A stretch of 64,000 nt of DNA, from contig NZ_JWLC01000020.1 in assembly GCF_000813745.1 (NCBI RefSeq), positions 62,001-126,000 of the forward strand, in the 5' to 3' direction. Shown here one piece after another: positions 7,639 through 15,396 of this stretch. Both the position numbers and the translations under genes were made by a program. Source of the DNA: Leisingera sp. ANG-M1 (GTDB taxonomy: Bacteria; Pseudomonadota; Alphaproteobacteria; Rhodobacterales; Rhodobacteraceae). A model generated the notes under the pieces. That model searched no databases. It was not told the origin of the DNA and worked only from the letters and a program-made list of their open reading frames with translations. Every line of letters begins with the position of its first letter. Position 1 is the first letter of the stretch.

Positions 7639-8541
7639 ATGATGCCGGAGCCTTTGCCTTCCATACCGCTGACGGCGGTGCGGGCCTTTGCCGCCGCGGC
7701 ACGGTTCGAAAATTTCAAACGCGCCGCGGCCGAGCTTGGCGTCACGCCCACCGCCGTCAGTTCCCAGGTCAAATCGCTGGAGGCCTACCTTGGCTGCAGG
7801 CTGTTTGACCGCAACGCCCAATCGGTCACGCTGAGTGACGCAGGACGGCAGTTTTCCGAGGCCTGCGATGCTGTTTTTGCACGGCTCGACAAGGCGGTGC
7901 AGGATGTGCGCCAAACCGCCAGCCGCACTTCGATCACGGTGGGGGTCGGCGCGCTGATCGGCTCGCAGTGGCTGTCCAGGCGGCTGTTCAGTTTTTGGCA
8001 GCGGTTTCCGGAAACCGGGCTGCATCTGCAGTACTCGCCCGGCGGGGTCGAGTTCTCGGACGGCCAGACGGACATGATGATGGCCTGGGGCGACGGGCGC
8101 TGGCCAGGACTGGTGTCGGAGCCGCTGCTGCGTTTCAAAACTTCGCCGGTGATCGGCCCGGCGCTGCTGGCGGGCGGTCCGACCCCGGCCCGGCCGGCGG
8201 GTCTGCTGAACCTGCCGCTGCTGCATTGGAAGGATCAGCACGACTGGCTGGAGTGGTTCGGCGCCATGGGGGTGGAAACCGGCGGCCGCCTGCCGGGCGT
8301 GGTCATCGACGATTCCAGCGTGCTGCTCAGAGCGGTGCTGTCCGGCCAGGGGGTGTCGCTGGGGCTGCTTCCCCTCATCGAAAGCGAGCTGCAATCCGGG
8401 CAGCTTATCCGGCCGTTCAGCGGCGATTTCACCCCGTCGCGGTCCTATCACCTTGTCTATCCGCCGGATGCCATGGACCAGCCGCAGCTGAAAGCGTTCC
8501 GGGATTGGATTGTTGAGGAGGCCGGGGTGCATCAGCCATAG
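7639..8541 (+). CDS. LysR-family transcriptional regulator (GcvA-like)
   Basis: A 300-residue LysR regulator with an N-terminal winged helix-turn-helix (about residues 8-65; FKRAAAELGVTPTAVSSQVK is the HTH) and a periplasmic-binding-like effector domain from about residue 95. The IPLTAVRAFAAAARFENF opening is typical of the GcvA/AmpR branch. Two ATGs in tandem open the gene; either may be used. It is divergent from the Rieske-aldolase-CoA-transferase operon and is its likely regulator. A C-terminal fragment of an AraC-type regulator lies just behind it on the opposite strand. Confidence 0.93.
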   Translation: MMPEPLPSIPLTAVRAFAAAARFENFKRAAAELGVTPTAVSSQVKSLEAYLGCRLFDRNAQSVTLSDAGRQFSEACDAVFARLDKAVQDVRQTASRTSITVGVGALIGSQWLSRRLFSFWQRFPETGLHLQYSPGGVEFSDGQTDMMMAWGDGRWPGLVSEPLLRFKTSPVIGPALLAGGPTPARPAGLLNLPLLHWKDQHDWLEWFGAMGVETGGRLPGVVIDDSSVLLRAVLSGQGVSLGLLPLIESELQSGQLIRPFSGDFTPSRSYHLVYPPDAMDQPQLKAFRDWIVEEAGVHQP

Positions 8542-8543
8542 GG

Positions 8544-8672
8544 TCAGGGTGCGCCTGCGTGCCGGTGGGCCGAGGGCGTTTTGCCGTATTTCCTGCGGAA
8601 GGCGCGGGTGAAGGCGCCGCGGGTTTCGAAGCCGCAGGCGATGGCGACAGCTGGGAGTATTTCGGCACCACC
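8544..8672 (-). pseudogene. Remnant of an AraC-family regulator (C-terminal helix-turn-helix only)
   Basis: Reading leftward from 8672 to the stop at 8544-8546 gives a stretch including VAIACGFETRGAFTRAFRR, then KYGKTPSAHR. This is the second HTH of AraC/XylS regulators (A-x-x-x-G-F-x-S/T-x-x-x-F-x-R-x-F-x-x-x-x-G-x-x-P). The frame is closed by a stop shortly upstream (about 8685) and no N-terminal part is present, so only the tail of a gene survives. The remaining bases up to 8843 hold only the RBS of the next gene. Confidence 0.75.
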
Positions 8673-8843
8673 AGTATGGCGGCTTCATAAGGCGGGTGCG
8701 CATGTGCCATGCGGATTCCCGGGTTAAACGAACGCGGCATGTAGGATTTTGTCAGTTGGCACGTCGTCTATGGCGGTTTCTGCGCCATGCTTGGCGGAAA
8801 AATCAATCTCCATTACGTCCCGCCATGATGGAGGAGCCAGGCC

Positions 8844-9998
8844 ATGCCCCAGCCCGAAACCAGCCCGGACCGCCTCGGCGACAGGGATCTGCGGGCGCTG
8901 CCTTCCAAGTATTATGTCAGCGAAGGCGTGTTTCAGCGGGAGAAGGAGCTGCTGTTCTTTCGAACTTGGCAGTACGCCTGCCACAGCAGCGAAGTTGAAA
9001 ACCCGGGCGACTATGTTGCCACCGATATCCTGGGCCAGAATGTTTTTGTGGTCCGCGATCAGGATGGCGAAATCCGCGCCTTCCGCAATGTCTGCCCGCA
9101 CCGCAGCCACAAGCTGGTGGAGGGCAGGGGCCATACCACGGTTCTGGTCTGCCCGTATCACCAGTGGAGTTTTTCGCTGGACGGCGGTCTGAGGCGGCTG
9201 CGCAAGACGCCGGACAGCCAGGCGCCTGCGGCCGGCAGGGTTTGCCTGACACCGGTGCGCTGCGACCGGATGCTGGGGTTTGTCTTCATCAACCTGGATG
9301 ACGATGCGGCCTCTATTGCCGAGACTTGGCCGGGGGTGGAGGCGCATATCCTGGAAACCTGCCCGGAGGTGATGAGCTACAAGCTGGCGGAGGGCGCCTC
9401 GGCCGTGCCGCCTGCGGATGTCGATTGCAACTGGAGGATCCAGGTCGACAATTACCTGGAATGCCAGCACTGCCGCCACGGGCATGAAAACTTTGCCGAC
9501 ATGCTGGACATCTGCAACCAGAACTACACGCTGGGTGCAAACCACGCTTACTACTTCTTCCTTTCGGCCGGGAAAGCGGACAACAAAGCCTATCCGCTGG
9601 ATCCGGAGCACGATGTGATGGATCTGCACTTCTGGTTCCTGTTCCCCAACATCGGCTTTGGCCAGTTCTCCGGCCCCGGCAACCTGAGCCTGTTTCAGTG
9701 GCTGCCGGTTCATACCGGGAGCGGCATCCGGGTGAATGCCTCGCTGGAACCGGCCGAACCCACTGATCCAGGCATGAAGGTGCGCCAGGCGCTGCGCACC
9801 AAATGGGGCGAGGAGGTTCTGCAGCCCGAAGACCTCGCCTTTATGCGGTCGGTTCAGGTGGGAATGCATCAGCACACATTCGACCAAGGCTGGTACATCG
9901 TCGACCGCGAAAGCCAGGAGTTCTCCGAGGCGATGATCCGCCATTTCCACCAGCTTTATCAGGCGCGGATGGCAGCGCCTGAGCCGAGCGCCAATTAA
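8844..9998 (+). CDS. Rieske non-haem iron oxygenase, large subunit
   Basis: A 384-residue oxygenase alpha subunit preceded by GGAGGAG. Rieske ligands: Cys84, His86 (CPHR), Cys103, His106 (CPYH). The mononuclear iron histidines are His209 and His214 in LECQHCRHGH. The sequence differs clearly from the oxygenase at 6144, so it should act on a different substrate. It is followed after 10 bases by a second, frameshifted oxygenase gene, suggesting the two once formed a pair. No ferredoxin or reductase gene accompanies them. Demethylation of a quaternary amine is plausible from family resemblance but unproven. Confidence 0.92.
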   Translation: MPQPETSPDRLGDRDLRALPSKYYVSEGVFQREKELLFFRTWQYACHSSEVENPGDYVATDILGQNVFVVRDQDGEIRAFRNVCPHRSHKLVEGRGHTTVLVCPYHQWSFSLDGGLRRLRKTPDSQAPAAGRVCLTPVRCDRMLGFVFINLDDDAASIAETWPGVEAHILETCPEVMSYKLAEGASAVPPADVDCNWRIQVDNYLECQHCRHGHENFADMLDICNQNYTLGANHAYYFFLSAGKADNKAYPLDPEHDVMDLHFWFLFPNIGFGQFSGPGNLSLFQWLPVHTGSGIRVNASLEPAEPTDPGMKVRQALRTKWGEEVLQPEDLAFMRSVQVGMHQHTFDQGWYIVDRESQEFSEAMIRHFHQLYQARMAAPEPSAN

Positions 9999-10008
9999 GG
10001 AGCCCGCC

Positions 10009-11152
10009 ATGAACACGCCACAGTCCCATGCCGCTTTCAGCAATGCGCCCGATGCCGATCTGCAGAGCTCCTTTGTGCTGCCGGCCTGGACCTATACCGA
10101 CCCGGAGATCTACGGGCGGGAGAAGCGCGAGATCTTCTACCGCACCTGGCATTACGCCGGGCACCGCTCCCAGCTGGCGGAGCCGGGCAGCTATGTCACG
10201 GCCGTTATTGCCGATGAGGAAGTGGTTGTTGTGCGCGGCCGTGAAGGGGTGCTGCGCGGCTTTTTCAACGTTTGCCAGCACCGGGCGCATCCCTTGTTGA
10301 AGGGCGCTGGTCAGACCAAGCTGATCGTCTGCCCCTATCATTTCTGGACCTATGATCTGGACGGGTCATTGCGCGGGGTGAAGAAAGGCAGCGGCATGTC
10401 CTGCTTTGACAAGGGCAGTGCCCAACTGACGCCAGTTGCGGTGGAGGAGTTCTGCGGGCTGGTCTTTGTCAATCTGGATGCGGACGCGCAAGGCCTCGCC
10501 GAACAGGTGCCCGGGCTGGAGAAGGACATCCGCCGCCTGATCCCGCGCTATGATGAGCAGGTGCCGATGCAGGAAATGGCGATGTTCGACGGCGACCTGA
10601 AAGCGGGCTGGAAGGTGACCATCGACAATATCCTGGAATGCAACCACTGCACCAATGCGCAACCCGGCTCTGGCGGATCTGATCAACATGGAGAGCTACC
10701 GGAACGACACCTTCGGGATCTGGTCGCGCCAGTACGGGCCGGAGATCAGGATTGAGAATTCGGCTTATCCGGTGACCGGCGACTCGCCGGTTCAATACAG
10801 TGCCTTTTGGTACATCTGGCCCTCCACTGCGATCCTGCTGAACCCCGGCGAGGCGCAGATGGATGTCTGCACCATGATGCCGACGGGGCTGGAGACCTCG
10901 ACCTTCCGCGGCATGCATTTCTCGCCCGGGGGCGAGCCGCTGGATGCGGCGCGGATCACCTATATGAACGAAGTGCTGGGGCCCGAGGACACCAGCCTGT
11001 GCGAGATGACCCAGAAGGGGCTGAAGTCCATGGGTTACCGGCAGGGGCGGATCGTGGCGGACTGCAATGGTGATGGCACGCTGGAGCAGGGTGTGCACCA
11101 CTTTCATACACTCGTGTGGTCGGCGCTGTTCGGCGATCAGCCCGCAGACTGA
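10009..11152 (+). pseudogene. Rieske oxygenase large subunit broken by a +1 frameshift
   Basis: The first 217 codons are a normal oxygenase with Rieske ligands Cys89, His91, Cys108 and His111 and the first iron histidine, His213 (LECNHC). At 10660-10662 the frame reads CAA where CAC is expected: one extra A in the CAACCC run. Removing it restores TNAHPALADLINMESY and a continuous reading to the stop at 11150-11152. The extra base hits the codon of the second iron-binding histidine and sends the frame to a stop at 10755. The downstream part could restart at 10655 but would lack the Rieske domain. Either a recent pseudogene or a sequencing error. Confidence 0.88.
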
Positions 11153-11153
11153 C

Positions 11154-11300
11154 CGGGGCAAGGAAAGCGTTCTGCTGAACCTGCGCTAGTCAGTGGGACG
11201 GGCGGCGCTGGACCGGAAAATCGCCTGCGTGGCGCTGAAAGCTCTCAATCCGCGGCTGATCCTTGTGCAGCCCGGCCCGATCCCTGCCGGGCGGCTGTGA
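11154..11300 (+). pseudogene. Remnant of a family III CoA-transferase
   Basis: Directly after the broken oxygenase, one frame reads RGKESVLLNLR, stop, SVGRAALDRKIA, then CVALKALNPRLILVQPG up to a TGA at 11298-11300. These pieces match consecutive conserved blocks of CaiB/BaiF proteins (GK-x-S-V-x-L-D-L, GRAAL-x-x-L-I-A, ALKALNPRLI) with the block between them deleted and an internal stop at 11187-11189. The intact homologue at 3594-4760 has NRSKRSVKLDLK and LKRINPRLIS in the same order. Too short and broken to be functional. Confidence 0.65.
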
Positions 11301-11310
11301 TTTGCGGTAA

Positions 11311-11341
11311 AACGGGAAGAGCCGGAGGGCTCCGGCCCGTT
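11311..11341 (-). terminator. Terminator after the MmgE/PrpD gene
   Basis: A two-part hairpin: outer stem AACGGG (11311-11316) with CCCGTT (11336-11341), inner stem CCGGA with TCCGG and a GGGC loop. On the minus strand the stem ends in CCCGTTTTACC, a short U-run. It overlaps the last codon of the leftward MmgE/PrpD gene and is a fair intrinsic terminator candidate. Confidence 0.55.
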
Positions 11342-12674
11342 ATCCTGATGCCTCCTGCCCAGGCTGGAACAGCTCCAGGACATTGAAATCCGGCTGGGGC
11401 TTGGCCGGGGCCAGCAGCAAGTCTGCCAATACCCCGCGCTGCCGGGAGGTCAGAACACCGGAGGTGTAAAGCTCCATCTTCCCGGCCAGCTCCTGGTCGC
11501 TTAGCGGGGCATCATAGTTGCCGCGGGCGGCTTTGAATTCGGAGGTGAAGCGGCGGCCGTCGCGCAGCGTCAGCGACACTGAGGCGTAGCGTTCGTCCGG
11601 AAAGGCTGCATTGCAGTCGCTGGATTCCTCAAACTCAACCAGATCCGCCAGCCGCCAGGTTTCCGCTGTGCTGTATTGTTCGGGCAGCAGGTGCCCGGGC
11701 AGGATAGTGCCGTGCTGAAGCGCCAGCGCAACAGCAAGCGGCAGGCTGTATTGCGCGGCGTCGCCGTCCAGGGGGCGGCGCACCGACAGCCGGGTTGCTT
11801 CGTGGAAAGTCGTGACGGTGATGCCGGTGATGTCTGCTGGAAGGATGTCCTCGGCACGCAGAAGGGAGAGTGCGGCCTCAACGGGCGGGTGGGCCCAGCG
11901 GCACACCGGGTAGGCCTTGAAGTTGCTTTCAAGAATACGCCAGCGGCGGCCCAGATCGCTCCAGATATCTGCAACCTCGGCCGCTTCGACGGTCAGCGCC
12001 GGAGCGCCGGTGAAACCGTCCTCTGCCAGATCGGCGGCTGAAATCCCGGTCAGGGCGCCCCAGCTGCTGCTGTCCTTGACCATGGCCGGGTGGTCAATGC
12101 AGCGCATCATCGGGGCCCGCGGGCCATAGTATTCGGCGATACCAAGCGCCTCGCGGGTTTGTGCCGGCGGCAACCCGCGCAAACGGCTGGCAATGGCGGC
12201 GCAGCCAAGCGCGTTCCAAGCCCCGGAGGAATGATAGTCCGGGGCCGTGGCATGGAGCGACAGGGCTGCGCGAAGGGCGATTTCCTCGCCCGCGATCAGA
12301 TGGCACAGGAATGCGTCCAGCGTGCAGCTGCGGTCTCCGAGTTCGGCAATCAGGGCGGGCACCAGCGCAACGCTGGCATGGCCTTTGCAGGATTGATGCC
12401 CGTCGTGGGCATCCAGCGCATCAATGCTTGCAGCACCGGCAAAGGCGAAGCCTGCCGGATTGACAGGCCGGCCGTCGAACGGCAGCGGCAACCGGCCCGG
12501 ATAGCGCCGCGCGGCATGGTTGCGCGCGATGCGGGCGGGGGCGGTGGCAGCCCCCGCAGCCCAAACTGACAAAGTGTCCGCCAGGCAGCGCCTGGCCATG
12601 CGGAGCACCTCTGCGGGGAGATCTGCAGGGGTCAGGCCGTGGATGAACTCCGGTGCCGGAATGCGCTTGGCCAT
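11340..12674 (-). CDS. MmgE/PrpD family protein
   Basis: A 444-residue protein of the MmgE/PrpD family, which includes 2-methylcitrate dehydratase and several isomerases and decarboxylases. Family features seen: the N-terminal all-helical DTLSVWAAG segment, DAHDGHQSCKGHASVALVPAL (about 92-112) and KAYPVCRWAHPPVEAAL in the middle. No other methylcitrate-cycle gene is nearby, so PrpD activity is unlikely; it more likely acts as a dehydratase or isomerase on an acid handled with the adjacent oxidoreductase. The start overlaps the upstream stop by one base (TAATG), so the pair is translationally coupled. Confidence 0.87.
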   Translation of the reverse strand: MAKRIPAPEFIHGLTPADLPAEVLRMARRCLADTLSVWAAGAATAPARIARNHAARRYPGRLPLPFDGRPVNPAGFAFAGAASIDALDAHDGHQSCKGHASVALVPALIAELGDRSCTLDAFLCHLIAGEEIALRAALSLHATAPDYHSSGAWNALGCAAIASRLRGLPPAQTREALGIAEYYGPRAPMMRCIDHPAMVKDSSSWGALTGISAADLAEDGFTGAPALTVEAAEVADIWSDLGRRWRILESNFKAYPVCRWAHPPVEAALSLLRAEDILPADITGITVTTFHEATRLSVRRPLDGDAAQYSLPLAVALALQHGTILPGHLLPEQYSTAETWRLADLVEFEESSDCNAAFPDERYASVSLTLRDGRRFTSEFKAARGNYDAPLSDQELAGKMELYTSGVLTSRQRGVLADLLLAPAKPQPDFNVLELFQPGQEASG

Positions 12675-13714
12675 TAGGGAACCTCTAGAACGATTTTGCC
12701 GGTATGGCCCTTTTTGCCAAAATCCTCCTGGGCCTTGTCAATGTCTTTCAGGGCATGCACCGCGGCGACCAGCGGTTTGATTTCGCCGCGTTCGATCCGG
12801 CCTACCAGGTTGCCAAAGACTTCGGGCTCCAGAACAGTGCAGCCAAAGAAGCTCAGATCCTTGAGGTAAAGGGTCCGCACGTCCAGCTCGACCATCGGGC
12901 CGCCGATGGCGCCGGCCACAGCGTAGCGGGCGCCGGGGCGCATCACGTCCAGAAGGGCAGGCCAATTCGGTCCGGCGACAAGGTCAATCACCACGTCGAC
13001 GCTGTTTGCACCGAGCCCGGCGAGCAGGTCATCGTCCCGGCCAAAGGTGCGCGCCGCGCCCAATTCGCGCAGGGTTGCGGATTTTGCCGGGCTGGTCACC
13101 GCGGCAACAGTGGCCCCGCGCGCCCGGGCCAGCTGGACTGCCGCCGAGCCTACGCCGCCTGATGCGCCGGTGACCAGAACGGTGTCGCCGTGCTTGACCT
13201 GCGCGCGGGTCAGCATGTTTTCCGCCGTCGAATAGGAGCAGGGGAAGGAGGCCAGCTCAATATCCGACAATGTGCTGCGGACAGGGTGGGCATGGCGGCT
13301 GGCAACCCGGGCAAACTGTGCAAAGCCGCCGTCGCATTCGGACCCGAAATACCAGGGAGCGGCCAGTTCCGCGCCGTCCGCTTCGCGGATGCAGGGCTCG
13401 ATCAGGACGCGCTCGCCAATTCTGCCGGGGCTGACATCTGCGCCGACGGCGGCGATCTCGCCGCAAACGTCCGCCCCTTGAATGCGCGGAAACTGCAGCG
13501 GGTTGCCGGACCACGAAGCGTCTTCGGCCTGGTTGCCGCCCTTGGAATACCAGGCTGTCCTTGTGTTGATGTCGGTGTTGTTCACAGCTGCGGCGCGCAC
13601 CCGCACAATCACATCCTTCGGACCTGGTTGCGGGACCGGCAAATCATCGCGCCATTCCAGCTTCTCCGGTCCGCCGTGCCCGGTCAGCACGACGCCGCTC
13701 ATCCTGCTATCCAT
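12674..13714 (-). CDS. Medium-chain dehydrogenase/reductase, quinone-oxidoreductase type
   Basis: A 346-residue MDR-superfamily oxidoreductase without catalytic zinc. The GroES-like domain covers residues 1-130; the NADP-binding Rossmann motif is TGASGGVGSAAVQLA near residue 165. The VNNTDINTR segment is typical of the family branch including alginate-lyase- and terpene-related zinc-free enzymes. Two ATGs occur in tandem; I take the second (13714) because it sits 6 bases from GGAGG. It is the first gene after the twin palindromes recognised by the divergent TetR regulator, and is coupled to the MmgE/PrpD gene. Confidence 0.88.
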   Translation of the reverse strand: MDSRMSGVVLTGHGGPEKLEWRDDLPVPQPGPKDVIVRVRAAAVNNTDINTRTAWYSKGGNQAEDASWSGNPLQFPRIQGADVCGEIAAVGADVSPGRIGERVLIEPCIREADGAELAAPWYFGSECDGGFAQFARVASRHAHPVRSTLSDIELASFPCSYSTAENMLTRAQVKHGDTVLVTGASGGVGSAAVQLARARGATVAAVTSPAKSATLRELGAARTFGRDDDLLAGLGANSVDVVIDLVAGPNWPALLDVMRPGARYAVAGAIGGPMVELDVRTLYLKDLSFFGCTVLEPEVFGNLVGRIERGEIKPLVAAVHALKDIDKAQEDFGKKGHTGKIVLEVP

Positions 13715-13735
13715 CATCGTCCTCCGTCGTCAGTT

Positions 13736-13753
13736 GTAGAATCATCATTCTAC
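13736..13753. promoter_or_regulatory. TetR operator copy 1
   Basis: Perfect 18-bp palindrome: GTAGAAT, 4-base spacer CATC, ATTCTAC. It lies in the 75-bp gap between the divergent oxidoreductase and TetR genes. The same arms recur at 13762-13779 with a different spacer, which is strong evidence for a protein-binding site. The divergent TetR protein is the obvious candidate. Confidence 0.85.
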
Positions 13754-13761
13754 TTGTGTGA

Positions 13762-13779
13762 GTAGAATGTTTATTCTAC
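13762..13779. promoter_or_regulatory. TetR operator copy 2
   Basis: Perfect 18-bp palindrome with the same arms as copy 1 (GTAGAAT / ATTCTAC) and spacer GTTT. The centres of the two copies are 26 bp apart. It ends 10 bases before the TetR start codon, so binding would also block the regulator's own gene. Confidence 0.85.
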
Positions 13780-13789
13780 ACGGTCAAGC

Positions 13790-14308
13790 ATGACGGATAC
13801 CGCCACGAAAATTGCTGCGGGGCTGGAACAGGCCTTTGTTGAATTCGGATTTGCCGAGCCGCCGGTGGAAGCGCTCAGAGAAGCTGCCGGGGTCAGCATG
13901 CGCACGCTGTATAAGTACACGCCGTCGCGCAGCGAGATGGTGCTGAGCGCATTGGAGCACCGTCACCGGCGGTATTTGCATCACGTTTTTGACGGGCTGC
14001 CCGGCAGCAAGGCAGAGGCACTGGATGAGATCATCGCCAGGATTGCGCAATGGATGGCCCAGGAGGCGCCCCGCGGGTGCCTGTTTCATGCCGCCGTTGC
14101 AGCCGCCCCGCAGGACGCGCGTCTCCGGGAGCTTTTAAAGCGGCATAAAGGCGAAGTTGCCGCCCGCGCCGCAAAGGCCGCCGGAGCCGAGGACCGGGAA
14201 ATGGATCTTTCGCTGATCTTCGAGGGGCTGACCCAAAGCTGGCCGCTGCACGGGAGCGCAGCAGCCGGCTGCGCCCGGCGCCTGGCGGGCGGCCTTTGCC
14301 CGGGGTGA
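13790..14308 (+). CDS. TetR-family transcriptional regulator
   Basis: A 172-residue TetR-type repressor, a little shorter than usual. The DNA-binding HTH is in the first 45 residues (VEALREAAGVSMRTLYKY), with the typical tyrosine before the domain boundary. The C-terminal ligand domain is short and ends abruptly in a Gly/Ala/Arg-rich tail (GCARRLAGGLCPG), which may be an intact but divergent end or a frameshifted one. No strong RBS precedes the ATG. It is divergent from the oxidoreductase-MmgE/PrpD pair across two identical-arm palindromes and should repress both directions. Confidence 0.85.
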   Translation: MTDTATKIAAGLEQAFVEFGFAEPPVEALREAAGVSMRTLYKYTPSRSEMVLSALEHRHRRYLHHVFDGLPGSKAEALDEIIARIAQWMAQEAPRGCLFHAAVAAAPQDARLRELLKRHKGEVAARAAKAAGAEDREMDLSLIFEGLTQSWPLHGSAAAGCARRLAGGLCPG

Positions 14309-14367
14309 GGAAGCCGACTGAAGGCGGCTGAGATGGCCAGGGGCGCCGTGAGGCTTGCGGTGCCGGT

Positions 14368-15384
14368 CTATCCGCCCCAGGTATCCGACAGGGTGAACCC
14401 CTGCTGGAAGGGGTCCGTGGGGTCGAGGCCGATCTGGCTGATGCCGTAGATCCAGCATTGGCCCGACACGCGGTTTTGGGTGGCGGTGTAGGGGCCGGCA
14501 CGGGTTTCGCGGAGGAATTCGGTTGTGAACTCACCGCCGATGATAGAGCGCGTCAGCGTTAGCGCGCCGGGCTGCACCAGCCCGCGGGCGTGGCGCGCGG
14601 CCATATTGGCGTTGGAGCCGGTGCCGCAGGGGGAGCGGTCGGCGCGGCCCGGGCGCAGGGTGGTGCAGGTGCGGATGGCGCCGTCCGGCTCGGGGCTGCG
14701 GAACATCACATAGGCGAGGCCATTCAGCGCCGGGGTGGTGGTATGCAGCACCTCGGTGCGCCCGGCGATCAGGTTGCGCAGGGCAACGCCGGTCATGGCC
14801 AGCTCGCGGGCGTTTTCCGGCGTGATGGCGAGGCCCAGCTGATCGGCATCCACCAGCGCGTAGAACACGCCGCCGAAGCAGAGGTCATAGGTGATGCGGC
14901 CCCACTCCGGGGTGTCGATCACCGCGTCTTTGGCAGCCACGAAAGCGGGCGGCATATCGAGGGTGACTCGGGTGACCTTGCCGTCTTGGCAGGCGGCTGT
15001 GGCGCGGACCAGGCCTGCAGCGGTGTCGAGCACCACTTCGGTTTCCGGCTCCTGCATGGGTTTCATGCCGGTTTCCAGGATCGCAGTCACTGCGCACATG
15101 GCGTTGGAACCGGACATGGCATGGGCCTGATCCGGCTGAAGCACGATGAAGCCGGTGTCGGCCTCGGGCGTGGTGGCGGGGGGGAGCAGCACGACGGAGC
15201 CTGCTGGCCCCGAGCGCGGCTCGGAACACAGGAGGCGGCGGAGGCTGTCGTCCTGGGTATTCAGGTAATCCAGCTTGTCCGCCATCGTGGTGCCGGGAAT
15301 GTCCAGCAGGCCGCCGGTCACGACGCGGCCGATTTCGCCAGCGCAATGCACATCGACGGTCTGCAGGGTACGGGTCCAGCGCAT
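14368..15384 (-). CDS. Proline racemase superfamily enzyme with Ser91/Cys253 pair (module A)
   Basis: A 338-residue member of the proline racemase superfamily (proline racemase, 4-hydroxyproline 2-epimerase, trans-3-hydroxyproline dehydratase). The first catalytic position is Ser91 (MSGSN) instead of Cys, and the second is Cys253 (DRSPCGTGSNA). A Ser/Cys pair sets it apart from standard Cys/Cys epimerases, so epimerase and dehydratase are both open. It is the last gene of the eleven-gene module A operon, 12 bases after an SDR gene. Its paralogue at 58418 has the same residues at the same positions and the same MRW start. Confidence 0.9.
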   Translation of the reverse strand: MRWTRTLQTVDVHCAGEIGRVVTGGLLDIPGTTMADKLDYLNTQDDSLRRLLCSEPRSGPAGSVVLLPPATTPEADTGFIVLQPDQAHAMSGSNAMCAVTAILETGMKPMQEPETEVVLDTAAGLVRATAACQDGKVTRVTLDMPPAFVAAKDAVIDTPEWGRITYDLCFGGVFYALVDADQLGLAITPENARELAMTGVALRNLIAGRTEVLHTTTPALNGLAYVMFRSPEPDGAIRTCTTLRPGRADRSPCGTGSNANMAARHARGLVQPGALTLTRSIIGGEFTTEFLRETRAGPYTATQNRVSGQCWIYGISQIGLDPTDPFQQGFTLSDTWGG

Positions 15385-15396
15385 GAGGATCTCCTG

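Noticed and set aside
10655-11152. Separate small gene encoding the C-terminal half of an oxygenase
   Set aside because: The preceding frame supplies the missing N-terminal half and a one-base correction joins them exactly, so a frameshifted single gene is simpler.
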